A stretch of 64,000 nucleotides of DNA from Diphasiastrum complanatum (taxonomy: Eukaryota > Streptophyta > Lycopodiopsida > Lycopodiales > Lycopodiaceae). Under the pieces are notes generated by a model. That model saw only the letters and a program-made list of their open reading frames with translations, searched no databases and was not told the DNA's origin. The position numbers were made by a program, and so were the translations under genes. The stretch is taken from the NCBI GenBank assembly GCA_029204225.1, contig CM055094.1:30687427-30751426 (forward strand), read 5' to 3'. Shown here piece after piece: positions 46,697 through 59,618 of this stretch; positions within the stretch are counted from its first letter, which is position 1, and the number at the start of each line of letters is the position of its first letter.

Positions 46697-49600
46697 GTGC
46701 ATGTGCGACACACACGCGCACGCGCAAGTTGAATTTATTGAGTCTTCAATTATAATGATGATAGTTGCACTTGTTATCTTTTATACGGGTTCTGTCAAGG
46801 AGTGTCGAGACATTAACAAGAATGTGATTGGATACCAAGCAAACTTGTTACTATCATAAGGTCTTGCAAAACCTACACAATATTTGAGCACTACAACTCT
46901 TTAAGCTGAAAACTTTTGTGTTTTAACTTTGGCCTAAAAGCATTAAGCAAACGAATGGATTCACGTCCAAGGTTACCATTTAGTACCAATGATAGATATC
47001 AATTGAATCTTCATATAAAGGAATCACACACTTTCAAGCTTCCAAATTTAATCAAGAAGTACGAAATTCTAGTAAGTACAAATATAAGAAGGAAAGACCA
47101 ATTGCAAAAGCAGAGACAAAGATACACTAATTAGTGCTATTAATATAATTCACCATCTAGCAAATGAGGCTAGTGAAAATGCTTATATATATCTAGTCAA
47201 TTTTCATAAGATTTTCAACATGAAAGTATTGCCTTAAATAGTTAAAAAGGAGCTATGAAACTTTGAAATATGTCACACTTATAGTTAGACTAGGCACCGA
47301 GTATCAAGCTGAAGTATAACGTTTGAATATCTAATTTTAGTAGAATAGAGGTACTAGTCTGATGACAAGCTCCTTAAACTAATAAGTTCTAGCACTGAAT
47401 GCAAGAACTCTAGATTTCTTACCTTTGGTGTACCAGTGTTACCACTTGTGTACAAAAGAAACAATGGATCCTCTGCATGTACCCATTCCACATCACACTC
47501 AGTTGAATAACTAGACATCAAGTCCTGCATTGCATGAGATCCAAAAAGGAAAAATAGTTGATCATTGGTTTTTTGACTACAAACCAACAACGTTGACAAT
47601 CATGAGGAAGATTTTGTTTAGACTTACAACTTTGCTACAACCTACTAATTTCATTCCAAATAATATACATATGCAAAGGAAAGTCAGAATCGTAATCAAA
47701 CCAATTTCATAGCTCAAGTTATGAACAACATAACCATAGGAATAAGAACTTCCTATTATGAACATAAGGAAACTGTTCATTATTACTTTTATTATTGAGA
47801 TATGACTTTGTCATGTATAACTATAAAGCCCACATATTTTGCAGCCCTGGTTTTGAGCACACAAATTGTTTTTGCAGCAATGAATTTGCATGCTAGGGCA
47901 TACAAAAAGAATTGCAGCCAGGGATTTGTATGCCCTGGCTGCAAACAACTGTATTGTTAAAGTCTTTGTTTTAATCTTTAAATGCCTTCATGTTACTGAG
48001 CCCGTAATTGAAATAGCTCTCTAACTCAAAAGTTCTCTAGCTAAAACTTCTATATGCCGAGGACTACAAGACAATAATCAGAAGAGTGACAAGATCTAAT
48101 CAACAAGAGAATCTGGAAGAAAACAAAAGTCATTCGCATCATGGCTAAAACATTTTATGACCTTCAATTGTTTTTTTAACCGATTGAGATTTGGATTAGA
48201 CTGCAGCACCAGAGTATCAACAAAAAACCTAAAAATCTGTAGATTCAATACATGATTCTCATAGGGGACAGATAATACTTGAAATGTTGAGTTTGAAAGC
48301 TGTTTGAAATGTGCATAGCATTGAGCATAGTCACAGTTGCTTATATTTTCTCTATTGAGAAAAATATTATGCATGCAATTCCACCATAACTCTATTGGCC
48401 ACCTTATATTGCAAATTTGCTTGTGTTAGAATATGCAAACTATATATGATGAAGTTAGCAGAGAAGCTCTAGATCACAGAAAGTAAAAATCACATGATCA
48501 ATGCATAAAACAAGCAATTTGATGTACAATAATCTTCCTTGCTTCCTCATAGAAAGAAAAAACACAGCAGTGAAAATATATGAATAGGAGAATACCTGCC
48601 AGGAGACATCTTTCTTTTTAGTCAAAGGTGTGTCTCTTCTCTTTACTGTTGAATCATTTTCTATGGTCAAGCAAGTTTCTGTACAGACAAAAGTAGAAAA
48701 ATAAGTTCAAATGTTGAATTAGAATATCCATCTTTGCACTTAGTGACACGCTCCAGCATTACTGCATAGTCCTGGGTTAGTACAGCTCCAGATTCCAGAG
48801 TGTTCATTCTTCATGCATGTGTAGCTCAGTAATTTTGATAAGTGATAAGAGAAATCTGTCAGAATAGCTAAAAAACCTAGAATTTGGATTAATAATCACT
48901 TCTTTCTTTCTGCACCCCATCAGAGAATTGCTACTAAAATTTCGATCTTTGCAAAGAAAGATATCCTGGCCATGGATCTAGTATACCTATGGTGAAGCCT
49001 TCTTCAGCAAGTGCTCTGGAAAGTGCCTCCTCCACAATTTCCTTCAGCTTAATAACTTTTCGACCTCGCCAAACTCTGGATGTAGTTATCAAAACTTTCG
49101 CCTTGGAGGCTATGAGCTGCTGTCCCAACGCATCTGCTGAAAAGCCTCCAAACACAACCTGTGAAACGTAGAAATATGATTGAAACGTAAAGGAGAACTC
49201 CGTAAGAAGTACAAGTTGAGATCGTCAACTTAAAACAAACCTACTTATTTACTCAGATTCTATTCTTAAATCTTGTGCTATGAGAATGAGATTGCTTTGG
49301 TTGCTTTGTGATTTACAGATTATATTTCTATTTTAGAATTTTCAACCCCCGTGTCCTGCAACAGTGGAGAGAATCGAACTCCAATATGAATTATCATGTA
49401 GTTGCAGAATTATCAAGATGAGCGTGAGTGATGATCTAACAACGAACTGATTTGACGAGATCCACTAGATTCAATGACTCGCAGAAATCATTGTGAGTGG
49501 TATTGTTTCAACTTACAAACAGTTGAGCAACGCTGCTTTATATAGGTCAGTCCTTTCCCGACCTTGAGATCAGAAGGTACATTCCACTCACTTGCACATG

Positions 49601-51460
49601 TAAGATTTAAAAATAAACTCTTATTCAAAATAGCGTACCGTGTGTATTGCTCCAATCCGAGCACAAGCAAGCATTGCAGTTGGCAACTCTGGCAGCATGG
49701 GCAAGTAAATTGCAACGGAGTCACCCTTTTTCACACCTACAGAACGTAGAAAGTTTGCAAGCTGCAAGAGAATGAGCCTTTTAGACAAGAAATAACAGCT
49801 TGAAAGTCCGTATTTTAAGGTGTCTACGGGCGCACTGAGAGGCACATGCTCATTGTTGGCTCAAATCAAGTCTCCAATACTCGTTTAACAGAATCATCCA
49901 GATATAGCATGAGTATAATGTTAATCAGCAGGCTATGCAGGAGGTGATATAGGTTCCCTATCGGGAATATTTTAGACCAGAAACTTTTAAGAAGCTTAGA
50001 CATGGCCTGAGTTTCTGTGTGTCTACCAAAATTGATTTTGTGTTTGTACTGGGCTCTTTGAACGAGTAAGAGAATACCTGGCAAACCATTCCAAGAAGCT
50101 CTTTGTAAGACAGCCTCTTGTGTTGCCAAGGCTCGTTGCCTTCCCAGTAAATTGCAATGTCATCACCTTTCCCTGCCTTCACATGTTTGTCCAATGCATT
50201 GTAACAGATGTTGGTCTTACCCCCCTTGAACCACTGTAGTATGACCAGGACGCCTACTGGGTCAGCTCAGAGCACATTAGGTGGTAAGACTTAGAAAGTA
50301 ACTGCGAAAGAAACTAGCAAGAAAAGCTGAAGGATCATAAGAATTTATCTAAAACAAGAAATAAAAATAAATGTCGTAATTTCCTAGTGAGGGAATCGCC
50401 CGAGGATCGCCTCTCAGGTTAGCAATGAAAGCTTCAATTCTGAGAAATTGAAGTGGGTGAGTAGGAGCCACCTTACCTCCACGCTGATGGGTCCTTTCCG
50501 GAGATCAAAATTTCCGGAGTGGACGTTGCCGTTTGAGGATTTCCACTTGGTTTCCCAGAAATACTTGGAGGCTTCTCCTCCCCAAAACCCATTTGGGTCT
50601 TCCACTGACCTCCTGTAAATCTTGTCATACTTTACAGCAGCATCACTACATTAATAATATTTGAAAAGACTGCGTATTCCGATGCCACGAGTAATAAAGA
50701 CTTTTTCTACTTATCACGCTTTTGATTCTTCTTATCCACTGGTCATCTTGAGCTTTTTTTAAACGCCAAAAATTTGAAAACACCAATAGCAAATTATAAT
50801 CCAACCAAAATCAGAGCTAAGGCGTTGTTGGTTTCGTGTAGGTGGTGACCAATTGGTTTCTCGCAATAAATTTGAGTTATGACTTAAACTTTGGCAGGGT
50901 CAAAGATAACTGATCCTTGCTTAGAACTATTGCAGTTACTTCAGTTCTTTGTCAAATCATTCACGGCCAATTACTTATCAATTGTTCCTTCTAAATTACC
51001 GTATTAAAACCCATGATAAAGCACATCTTTTCAGATGGATTGACTAGATCACTAGTGGAATGTGCATCTGTATTAATGGCTGTTCACAGCATCATCAGTG
51101 AAATGACGATAGTACTAATGACTCTTCGTAGTAATTGCACGACGATACACGAACATCTTCCAAAAATTTAGCACCCTTAGCCAATCCCCTTCATGAATTC
51201 GTAAACAACAATCATGTGCCAGTGTAGCCAACGGCACATTCAGCAAACTTCTACAACAGTTCTGAAACCACTGAATTTGCAAGACTAAGTAATGCATCAC
51301 ATTGTACATAATCATCAGCTTCTAAATCGAAACTCACCTGCTCTCGGCATGAAACCCATGCAGAGGCCCTGAATTCCTCACTACTGGGACACGTTACTAC
51401 CTGCTGCTCTTCAGACATGACTTCATCAACACAGTCCTGATCAGCACTGCCCTGATCCAT
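44165..51460 (-). CDS. ACS: Acetyl-CoA synthetase, 3'-truncated (12 exons)
   Basis: AMP-forming acetyl-CoA synthetase activates acetate to acetyl-CoA through an acetyl-adenylate; in plants it is usually plastidial. Twelve exons with GT-AG borders join into a continuous frame of 481 codons. Visible features in order: N-terminal ACAS domain (exons 1-3), the [12 protein letters not shown] region and [11 protein letters not shown] (exons 4-5), the nucleotide-binding loop [11 protein letters not shown] (exons 7-8), [11 protein letters not shown] (exon 9), the [11 protein letters not shown] region (exon 10) and GSIGEPIN (exon 11). In exon 12 the family motif TWWQTETGG is replaced by IRWQMKLGG. The frame then drifts to a stop at 44165. 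The hinge and C-terminal domain with the catalytic Lys are absent; the family is about 650-700 residues. The N-terminus is acidic and shows no clear transit peptide. This is probably a recently broken gene, since exons 1-11 have no stop. Confidence 0.9.
44520..44596 (-). CDS. ACS: ACS exon 11
   Basis: 77 nt, [20 protein letters not shown] to NNNAW with a split Arg. LGSIGEPIN is the conserved A4 region. Acceptor TGCAG, donor GTAACT. Confidence 0.9.
45077..45190 (-). CDS. ACS: ACS exon 10
   Basis: Thirty-eight codons, [20 protein letters not shown] to FGDE, including [13 protein letters not shown]. Acceptor AACAG, donor GTGAGC. Confidence 0.92.
45301..45391 (-). CDS. ACS: ACS exon 9
   Basis: 91 nt, [20 protein letters not shown] to VLFEG; the [11 protein letters not shown] motif is diagnostic. 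An Arg replaces the usual Gly in FLNRAAVV. Donor GTAAAG. Confidence 0.94.
45980..46068 (-). CDS. ACS: ACS exon 8
   Basis: 89 nt, [20 protein letters not shown] to GEVY plus two bases of a split Trp. Preceded by a 1.35 kb intron holding the GT/AC repeat. Acceptor TGTAG, donor GTACTT. Confidence 0.92.
46492..46800. repeat. (GT)n-(AC)n palindromic microsatellite between 60-bp direct repeats
   Basis: GT run 46612-46654 and AC run 46656-46695 face each other with a T between them; a mixed CACACGCGCACGCGC tail follows to about 46726. The flanks 46492-46553 and 46729-46790 are near-identical copies of GTTGAATTTATTGAGTCTTC and the next 40 bases. Located in ACS intron 7. Confidence 0.93.
47423..47524 (-). 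CDS. ACS: ACS exon 7 (nucleotide-binding loop)
   Basis: Thirty-four codons, [20 protein letters not shown] to [19 protein letters not shown] is the A3 signature, with Asn and Thr at two positions where Ser and Lys are usual. Donor GTAAGA. Confidence 0.93.
47912..47944. repeat. 12-bp perfect hairpin in ACS intron
   Basis: TTGCAGCCAGGG and CCCTGGCTGCAA arms around a 9-base loop. A related but imperfect copy (GCATGCTAGGGCATACAAA) lies just to the left. Confidence 0.85.
48596..48678 (-). CDS. ACS: ACS exon 6
   Basis: 83 nt completing a split Glu, then [18 protein letters not shown] and KKKDVSWQ. The least conserved segment, matching the variable region of the family. Acceptor TACAG, donor GTATTC. 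Confidence 0.82.
48987..49158 (-). CDS. ACS: ACS exon 5
   Basis: 172 nt, [20 protein letters not shown] to EEGFTI, phase 1 end. Acceptor CACAG, donor GTATAC. Contains [12 protein letters not shown]. Confidence 0.92.
49639..49761 (-). CDS. ACS: ACS exon 4
   Basis: Forty-one codons, [20 protein letters not shown] to [10 protein letters not shown]. Acceptor TGCAG, donor GTACGC. Confidence 0.93.
50078..50233 (-). CDS. ACS: ACS exon 3
   Basis: Fifty-two codons, [18 protein letters not shown] to LLGMVCQ. Contains YWEGNEP and LSYKELL, typical of ACS. Acceptor TACAG, donor GTATTC. Confidence 0.93.
50477..50629 (-). CDS. ACS: ACS exon 2
   Basis: Fifty-one codons, [18 protein letters not shown] to RKGPISVE. 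Acceptor AAAG, donor GTAAGG, phase 0 at both ends. Carries the conserved EDPNGFWG start of the ACAS N-terminal domain. Confidence 0.92.
51338..51460 (-). CDS. ACS: ACS exon 1
   Basis: Forty-one codons from the ATG at 51460 ([10 protein letters not shown]). It ends SAWVSCREQ before donor GTGAGT, phase 0. Confidence 0.85.
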
Positions 51461-51689
51461 TACTGACAAATATAATTGATTGCAACAATGACCCAGTCCA
51501 AATTAAACAACTTGAAAACAAGAACAAAAAAAATTATGTCCGCTGCAACAATAAGGATGATAGACTTCTCAAACTAACATTAGCAAACATTATATATTGG
51601 GCAGGTCGTGAGATACTGCTACCCAGTTTTGCGCCATAGATCATCCAGCGCGATCCTCGATTATCGATGCGAGCGAGCGAGCGAGAGAG

Positions 51690-51743
<54 letters not shown>
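51461..51743 (-). promoter_or_regulatory. ACS 5' region with TATA box and (GA)n
   Basis: On the minus strand CCAATATATAATG (51588-51600) gives a TATA-like box about 130 bp before the ATG. Upstream lies a GA/GC-rich purine run (51671-51743), read as CT on the gene's strand. CT/GA tracts are common in plant promoters and 5' UTRs. Confidence 0.5.
51671..51743. repeat. (GA)n with GAGC variants
   Basis: Begins with GAGCGAGCGAGCGAGA variants, then pure GA to 51743. Confidence 0.95.
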
Positions 51744-51745
<2 letters not shown>

Positions 51746-51799
51746 GGCATTATTATATTGGAGTGGCTGCCCTTGTTGGTCGGGTCTAAAAACTTGGCA

Positions 51800-54606
51800 T
51801 GACTTTTTTGTTTATTTGAATGTTTTGGGCCATTGGAATTTGGAATCTAGCTCCAAATAATGCCAAGGTCATCACCTTGGAAGTAACCACATAAACTCCC
51901 CATGATGACGACTTTAGCAAACGCGTTAGCATACATCGCTAAGGAGTAACCTTCCTATAACCTTAAAAAAGATCAGTTCGGTAGGTCTTGCCAGCTCCAT
52001 AGCTCCACCTTAAGGAGCTCAAGGTGCCCAGTACAAATGAGATCCGAATAACTATTACATTATTATTATTTTAAACCCAAATCTAACAGTTCTTAAAATA
52101 AATTTAGAACTGCACAGGCTTTGGCTTCTCATCTCTATCTCAATTAGGTTTGTCTTTATGTTTTGAGTTGATTCTATTGTTTATGGCTCCTAGTCATTTT
52201 ACCCTTTCTCTTTTAGGGATTTTTTAAGATCAATTGTTCCTTTTGATCTAGAAAAAAATTGGAGCATTTTTTCCTTTGGTTTCTCTTTGGTCTCTAGATT
52301 CACACATAAGGAGGCAACCATCAATACAATAAATGGTGCTATTATATCTTAGCAACCCATAAAAAATCAAATTTCTAGGAATGCTGAAACATGAGCTACA
52401 AATTTCAATAAGAAAACGTGGTTATAAAAATCACTTATGGTATTGAATACTTCAAGTTTGTTATATAAAAAACAATGACGTACATTGTGTGTGTGGGTGT
52501 GTGTGTTCCACAACATAATTCAATCAACTTTCTAATTTTTATATAATAAGAATATTTTGAAATAGCTTTTTTGAACCCTAGACATATTATCCCTAATCTT
52601 CAAAGATGAACATTTAATATGTAGACTACATGTAGCTTTTCTATATCTAGAAGTGATTTGTAAAGATACTCTTACTAAATAAGTACAAAATTAAGATAAA
52701 GTCTAGCATATTTTGATCTAGACTCATTTTGTCTTCATATTTTTTTGGAAACTGTACTTTTACAAATGAAATGAAAGTCATTTACGTTGAATTTTCAAAG
52801 GAGTGTAAAATCATCTTATCTATAAATAATGAGAGAAGGTTTATTTGTTATCATGTTTTTTTAGAAAATGTGATAATATTCACATTCTACCTATATAAAT
52901 TGACTTCAACATTTTTTTCTTAATCTTGTATTAGCATAAGAACAATGATATTCATGTTCAACATTTTTTTTCTTTATCTTGCATAAGAACAATGATATTC
53001 ATGTTTTTTTAGGTTTTTTGCAAAATAGATCCAAACATAATAATTCTATAGATGAACCATTTTCTATTCTACACATGACATGCGTGATTAGACTACTCTC
53101 ATCCTAGAAACATGAAACACGTGCAATATATACTAACTTGTGATGCTCTTTTTATGTTATCATTCTTTAATGACATGTTTTTAACTTAACTATTTCAAAT
53201 AGGCCGTGTTTTTTTGACCTTACTATCTATTAAAAGAAATCATCCAAGCAAATACATTAGAAACAAGAAACAATAGCTAACTTAAGTATGAATAAAATTC
53301 TAAGATCGTACTTAATTTGAATGTGGCCCATTTTGAGGATGCAACAAAAACTATGAATTGTAATGTTTTATCTCTTTGCAAATGTGCATACATATCTTTC
53401 AGTCTAGAAGATTATGTCCATTTTGAGAAGTTTGAAGGATAATATGTAGCTATTTTACACTAATTAATGACATCACATTCTCATACCCCACCAAGCTCCT
53501 TAAAATGGTCTCTTATTACTTCAAACTTTGTACTACAATACTCTCTTAAACCCAAACCAATGAGTGGCCTTTCTACCCTCCACATTCCCTTGCCCCTTTA
53601 GATCATCAATGCTAGCCTCTATTTTGTAAGGTAAGATTTTGTTAATTTGGAATCCTGGTAGATTTAATCCTAACGTATATCTTTTGTTGAAGACTTTGAA
53701 GCATGTGATGTAATTATTATCTGGAAATGAAAAGTATATGTTTAACTAATAGTTACACTTGCATATAATATTTTGCTTATTTAGTTGCTTGGTTATTCTT
53801 GTTTGCACCTCTAACGTTATATCTTTCATGGAATATCTAAACTACGTCACTTATAAGCCTTTGGTAATGCGAAGTTTAAAGTTTATCTCCTCATTTTCAC
53901 CTTGGCATCAACATCATATTTTGTTTTCTTTGAGGTAATTATTTATGGTATGCATGTGACCACATCGTTGTCACACACAAAGTCTCACGATTTCATAATA
54001 GAGCCTATGATGTCGCTTGTTCACTAAAGGTTAAGCTTGAAACTTATCAAAACTCTCTAGTTTTTCATGATATAAAAACCCTCCAGAATATTGACAACCA
54101 AAGATTTCCTGAGCTAATAACATATTGCGAGTTTAACTAGCTAGCTTATGGGGATATCTACTCAGCCTTCTTCTTAGATTTCTAAAAAAAGATACCATCT
54201 TTGCACTTGGATGGTGGCGATGCTTCTAACCTATCCACCCTACCAAGGTCCCATCTTTCAAACTTCCACCCTTCCTTGTCAAACAAGCCTTGAACACTTA
54301 ATTCTCTTCATTCCTTTGTATGATTTTTGTTAGCCAAATTTTTGTCACCAAAAATCTGGCTAATATGGGCAAGAATTTTCACAAAAACTTGTAAATGCAT
54401 ATTTGTATACCGACAAAACTGCATAGAATCTGGCACATAATGCCGATAAATTAAGGGTCCTAGCCCACCCTTAAAGTGGCTAGAAGGAAATTTTGATAGT
54501 TAGAAAGTAGGTCTTTATGTAGCTTTCAAACCGGTGAAAAATATTTGACAAATGACAAATTTTGTAAACCGAGCGAGGAAATGTCGGTTTGTCTAGAAGT
54601 AGGTCA
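51800..54606. other. AT-rich interval, nothing recognised
   Basis: No domain, LTR or RNA gene found. A small duplication of AACAATGATATTCATGTT occurs at about 52940 and 52987. Confidence 0.45.
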
Positions 54607-54930
54607 TTAGGGCCCTTTTTGGACTCAAAATGGGCCTCTTCCTTGCCTAAACGTGTTTGCTAATTAGAATTAATTAACTCACATTGTCCTACATGGCAGT
54701 TCACCATGAGTTTATCATGAGTTAACTCACACTTCAATAGGCTTCACTTAGACCTACTGTAATATAGCAAGGACAAGTGATTTAATGTAGTCTTAAATTT
54801 TAAATAAAAATATGGCCATTAGTTTTTCAAGGCCTTCAATAAAGCGTTTCTATAACTTGGAATGAGAAAAAAGGGGGGCCCAAAATTTGATTGGGCCCCC
54901 AAATTGAAAAAAAAAATAATCAAAAAGTGA

Positions 54931-54951
54931 GGGGGGGGGGGGGGGGGGGGG
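54931..54951 (+). repeat. G21 homopolymer
   Basis: Twenty-one consecutive G residues at the inner edge of the left inverted repeat, in otherwise AT-rich flanks. Length may be unreliable in the assembly. Confidence 0.95.
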
Positions 54952-55017
54952 CATGGGGTACACCCCATGTCCTTTTCAAACCCCCAAAACCCCAACAGCC
55001 TGGAAGGTGCCATGGGC

Positions 55018-55230
55018 CGTCCACCTCCCCTCCCCCATGTCCGGACAGCGGGGAGGGGAGGGGTTTATGGGGGGCACGAGGACCCACGCCCACCCGGGCC
55101 AACGGTCTGAACTAGGCATGCGCGCCCCCACCTCCCCTCCCCCCTGTCCGAACACCGGGGTGGGGACGAGTTTCTTGGGGCCGCGGGGATCACGCACCCA
55201 CCCAGGCCAACGGTTCGAAGTGGGCAGCTA
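55018..55230. repeat. GC-rich tandem pair, unit about 107 bp
   Basis: Two diverged copies (55018-55123 and 55124-55230) share CCACCTCCCCTCCCCC, the GTCCG.ACA word, CGCACCCACCC-type and GGCCAACGGT blocks in order. Confidence 0.82.
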
Positions 55231-56007
55231 GGAGGGGAGCACGTATTGGTGCCCTTCGGGGCCAATGCGCCTCCAAACGGGCCAGTGACCCAAGAGGGGG
55301 GAGTTGTTGTGAGGGGAGGAACGGGGAGTGGGATACGGGGGGGGTACCTTATGCCCCCTCTCCCCTCTTTTTTTCTGAAGTTTTCTTATTTCAATTTGGG
55401 GGCCCAATAAAATATTGGGCCCTCTTTTTACTTAATCTAAGTTAATAAAAATGGCTTCTGAAGGGCTTGAAGAAATGGTTATATTTATATTTATTATTTA
55501 GATTTTAGCCTTGCCATATCATCATTACTATGGGTTGAGGAAGTAGAGTAAGAGGAGAGTTAGTGGGTGGGTTAGAATTTGGAGATCTAATTTACACCAT
55601 TGGATGTGCCATGTCATATGGACCATTCCATCTCAATTGTGACACTCTTATTGGTACACATGTTATCATTAACACTAATAATAATTAGTGATGAGGCCTT
55701 TTTTTAGTCCAAAAAGGGCCCTAAGTCCAGGCCAGCCTTAATGTGGCTAGTCGAAGTTTTTAAGGCCTTCCCTTGAGAACGATACTTTACGCATGACAAG
55801 TAACAAAGGCCACTACACCCACTATAGTAACTCATGTGGTTTTGTATTGTGGGATGGTGGTAAGTAGCAGTTGTACATCTTAAAACTTGCTTCCCTGTAT
55901 AGTATTTTGTACTATATAAGATTTCATGCAGCTTTGTTATAACCTGTTATGCTATAAAACAAAAGGTTTCACGAGTTTGGTCTTGATTTGTCAAGGTGGA
56001 CTATGTG

Positions 56008-57448
<1,441 letters not shown>

Positions 57449-58115
57449 TGTGTACTTTTCATACATGTGAGGACATCTCAAGCAATGTGATTAACATTCT
57501 AAGGTGTGTGTGATTGCACATAGATCTATCATTCAAAAGATACAAGCAATCTAGCGTAGAAAATCTAAGGCAAGGGCACTCAATACATGCATCTATCATT
57601 CACCATTCATCATACACAATGAGAGGCAACTTTTGATTAAAAAAACTATGTAAATGGCTTGCTCTTGGGTAGAGAGAGAATATAAAATCTGATTCTCGAA
57701 TAGAGAGAGAGAATGTCAAAAATATTCTAAGCGTTGGAGCTCACTACTCACACCTCTCTCTACAAAAAACTAAGTATGGACTCAATCACTCACTCTCTCA
57801 TAGTAGCTCAAGAACCAACATAGGTAGGAACATATATCAATGATTGGACCACCCTCCTACCACCTCTTTAGACCATTTTACATGTCACTTCTTGCATTGA
57901 TTGGACCATGTTGGTGCATCTCTTATTATGATTGGTCCAAATTGACAAATGAGTTTAAGAGGTGTATTGTCACTAGCCCTCTACCATCAAGCCAAGTGTA
58001 AGCAAGCTACACTATCATGAGCTAATACAAGTCTAAATTTGGCCTAATCATCTATTTACAAGTGTACAACATAGAACCCGCAAAACTCAAGATAGATGCT
58101 TTTACAATTTTCACA
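57449..58115 (-). repeat. Solo LTR with GGATA target duplication
   Basis: 667 bp. GGATA flanks it on both sides (57444-57448 and 58116-58120). Blocks shared with the 28644 LTR family include CTAAGGTGTGTGTGATTGCAC, GGGTAGAGAGAGAA, the ATTGGACCA repeats and a TTTTACAATTTTCACA end. Orientation follows that family. No internal sequence adjoins it, so it is a product of LTR-LTR recombination or an equivalent deletion. Confidence 0.85.
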
Positions 58116-58196
58116 GGATATATTGTACTCCAATACTTGAGATTATTGGTTATGCCACATTATTCCGGACGAGGCCAATAATGTAATTAATAACCT

Positions 58197-58561
58197 TGTG
58201 AGGCCCAGACACACTAATTGGAGTTTAGCACATGGATTTAGGACTTTCATGCATGTGTAGAGTATCAATAAGCAATGAAAAGTGCTTTTGGGGAGTTTAG
58301 GCCTTTCATGGGCACATGCACAAAGGGGTCTGAGCCGATATAGGTAGTGGAAACTTGCCCTCTTCCATAATTCATTTGGTGATTCATTGCTAGGTCCTCT
58401 CACTCTACTCTTGCTTCCTATTCCTTGGCTCGAGGGTGAAGCTGTCAGAGATTGATCAGTTGCTTCTACTTGGTTGGCTGGTTTTGCTCCACAGTGTGTT
58501 CTCTTGTGTTTCGGCTTCTAAGCAGGATCTTGAGGAGTTTCCCTTACATTGGTATTAGAGC
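58197..58561 (+). repeat. Gypsy-like LTR with PBS variant
   Basis: TGTGAGGCCCAGACAC start and TTCCCTTACA end at 58548; the ends are imperfect inverts of each other. The PBS TGGTATTAGAGC follows at 58550-58561, one base from canonical. The TGTGAGGCCC...CCTTACATTGGTA arrangement is common in plant Ty3/gypsy elements. No gag is readable afterwards. Confidence 0.6.
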
Positions 58562-59245
58562 AAGGCTTACGAAGATCGGAGAACTTGGAGTGGTGAAGCT
58601 TTTCATCGAATTCTGGTGTCAATCAATTGGTATTCTCATCCAGCTGGAGAACAAGATTCCAAGTGGGTGAATTCTCCTAGTTTCGATTTGCATGTCGTTA
58701 AAAGATCCATCTCTCTCAACTTTCTCTAGGGATTTATGGAAGAGTGTCCATGGGAGCCAATTTGTGATGCTTTTTTGGAGTTTTGCTTATGTAGCTCAAA
58801 TCTTTTGTAGATTTGAAAATTTCAACGTGTACTTTCATTCTAGGGATGCATGCACGTTCTTTTCATGATTTATGTTTTTGGTTAAAAAATGCTTGTTTTT
58901 CATGATTTTTGACTAGAGATTGACAATAAGAGCTAAAATCCATCAAGATCGGATCATGATGATGGCTATAATTCTGTAAATTGAAATGCATGTGTGTGAA
59001 AAAGGTTGCATGTCATTAATATCAACTTTATGTAGAAGAAAAAACCGGAAAATTGTCAAAAATCATCATTATTGCAAGTTTTTTCATAAAGTTGGATTGT
59101 ATGCTGATGTAAAACGCCTTGTAGGGCTTGACAAAAGTTTAATCAAAGTCTTTTGAAGCTTTCGTTGAATTTAGAGCCAAGATTTTGGAGAATTGGTGAT
59201 GTAGAAGGCCAAAAAATATTCTTGAAACATGCAAAATGACATTCT
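58562..59245 (+). other. Leader-like sequence, unrecognised
   Basis: Follows the gypsy-like PBS and precedes a copia RNase H end; no motif seen. Confidence 0.4.
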
Positions 59246-59618
59246 TTGCTAGCTTTTTCTTTTAAGAATCTAGGCAATTATGCCACAGCTTCAAAGATGG
59301 CGAACGAGGTAATTTGGTTGCAAATGATGTCGGAGGCAATTGGCATACCACAAGGAGAGCCATGCACGATGATGATGGATTCTAAAAGTGCCATATACCT
59401 ATCCCAGGATCCTGTCTTCCATTCAAAGACAAAACATATACCTTTGAAGTACCATCACATTCGAGATCTGATCTCAAAAGGAGAGCTCAAGGTCCAGTAC
59501 ATAAAGTCTAAAGACATGATTGCAGATCTGCTCACGAAACCGCTCAACAAACCACTCTTCGCAAAGCAAAGAAAGAAAATTGGATTAAACATACAAAGTT
59601 GCAAGATTCAAGAGGGAG
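59246..59618 (+). pseudogene. Copia RNase H C-terminus and polypurine tract
   Basis: From about 59275 the frame reads ASKMANEVIWLQMMSEAIGI, TMMMDSKSAIYLSQDPVFHS, KTKHIPLKYHHIRDLISKGE, LKVQYIKSKDMIADLLTKPL, the complete end of copia RNase H. The DSKSA and LTKPL motifs are intact. The purine tract AGAGGGAG (59611-59618) follows directly and leads into the LTR. Sequence before 59275 is unrelated, so this is only the 3' end of a first copy. Confidence 0.9.

Larger units (their letters stand above)
54607..55724. mobile_element. Long terminal-inverted-repeat element with GC-rich core
   Basis: The ends are TTAGGGCCCTTTTTGGACT and its exact reverse complement (54607-54625 and 55706-55724). The inverted similarity continues inward, with gaps, for about 350 bp on each side. 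It includes a strong 34-bp block (54874-54907 against 55390-55423) with GGGCCCCCAAATTGAAA in both arms, and reaches a GCATGGGGTAC-like word. The core 54966-55344 is extremely GC-rich. No clear target duplication, transposase or reliable reading frame was found. It resembles a non-autonomous foldback or Mutator-like TIR element. Confidence 0.72.

Noticed and set aside
54819-55265. Pro/Gly-rich proteins in the GC-rich core
   Set aside because: Open frames exist on both strands because of high GC content; they have no domain or consistent frame between tandem units.
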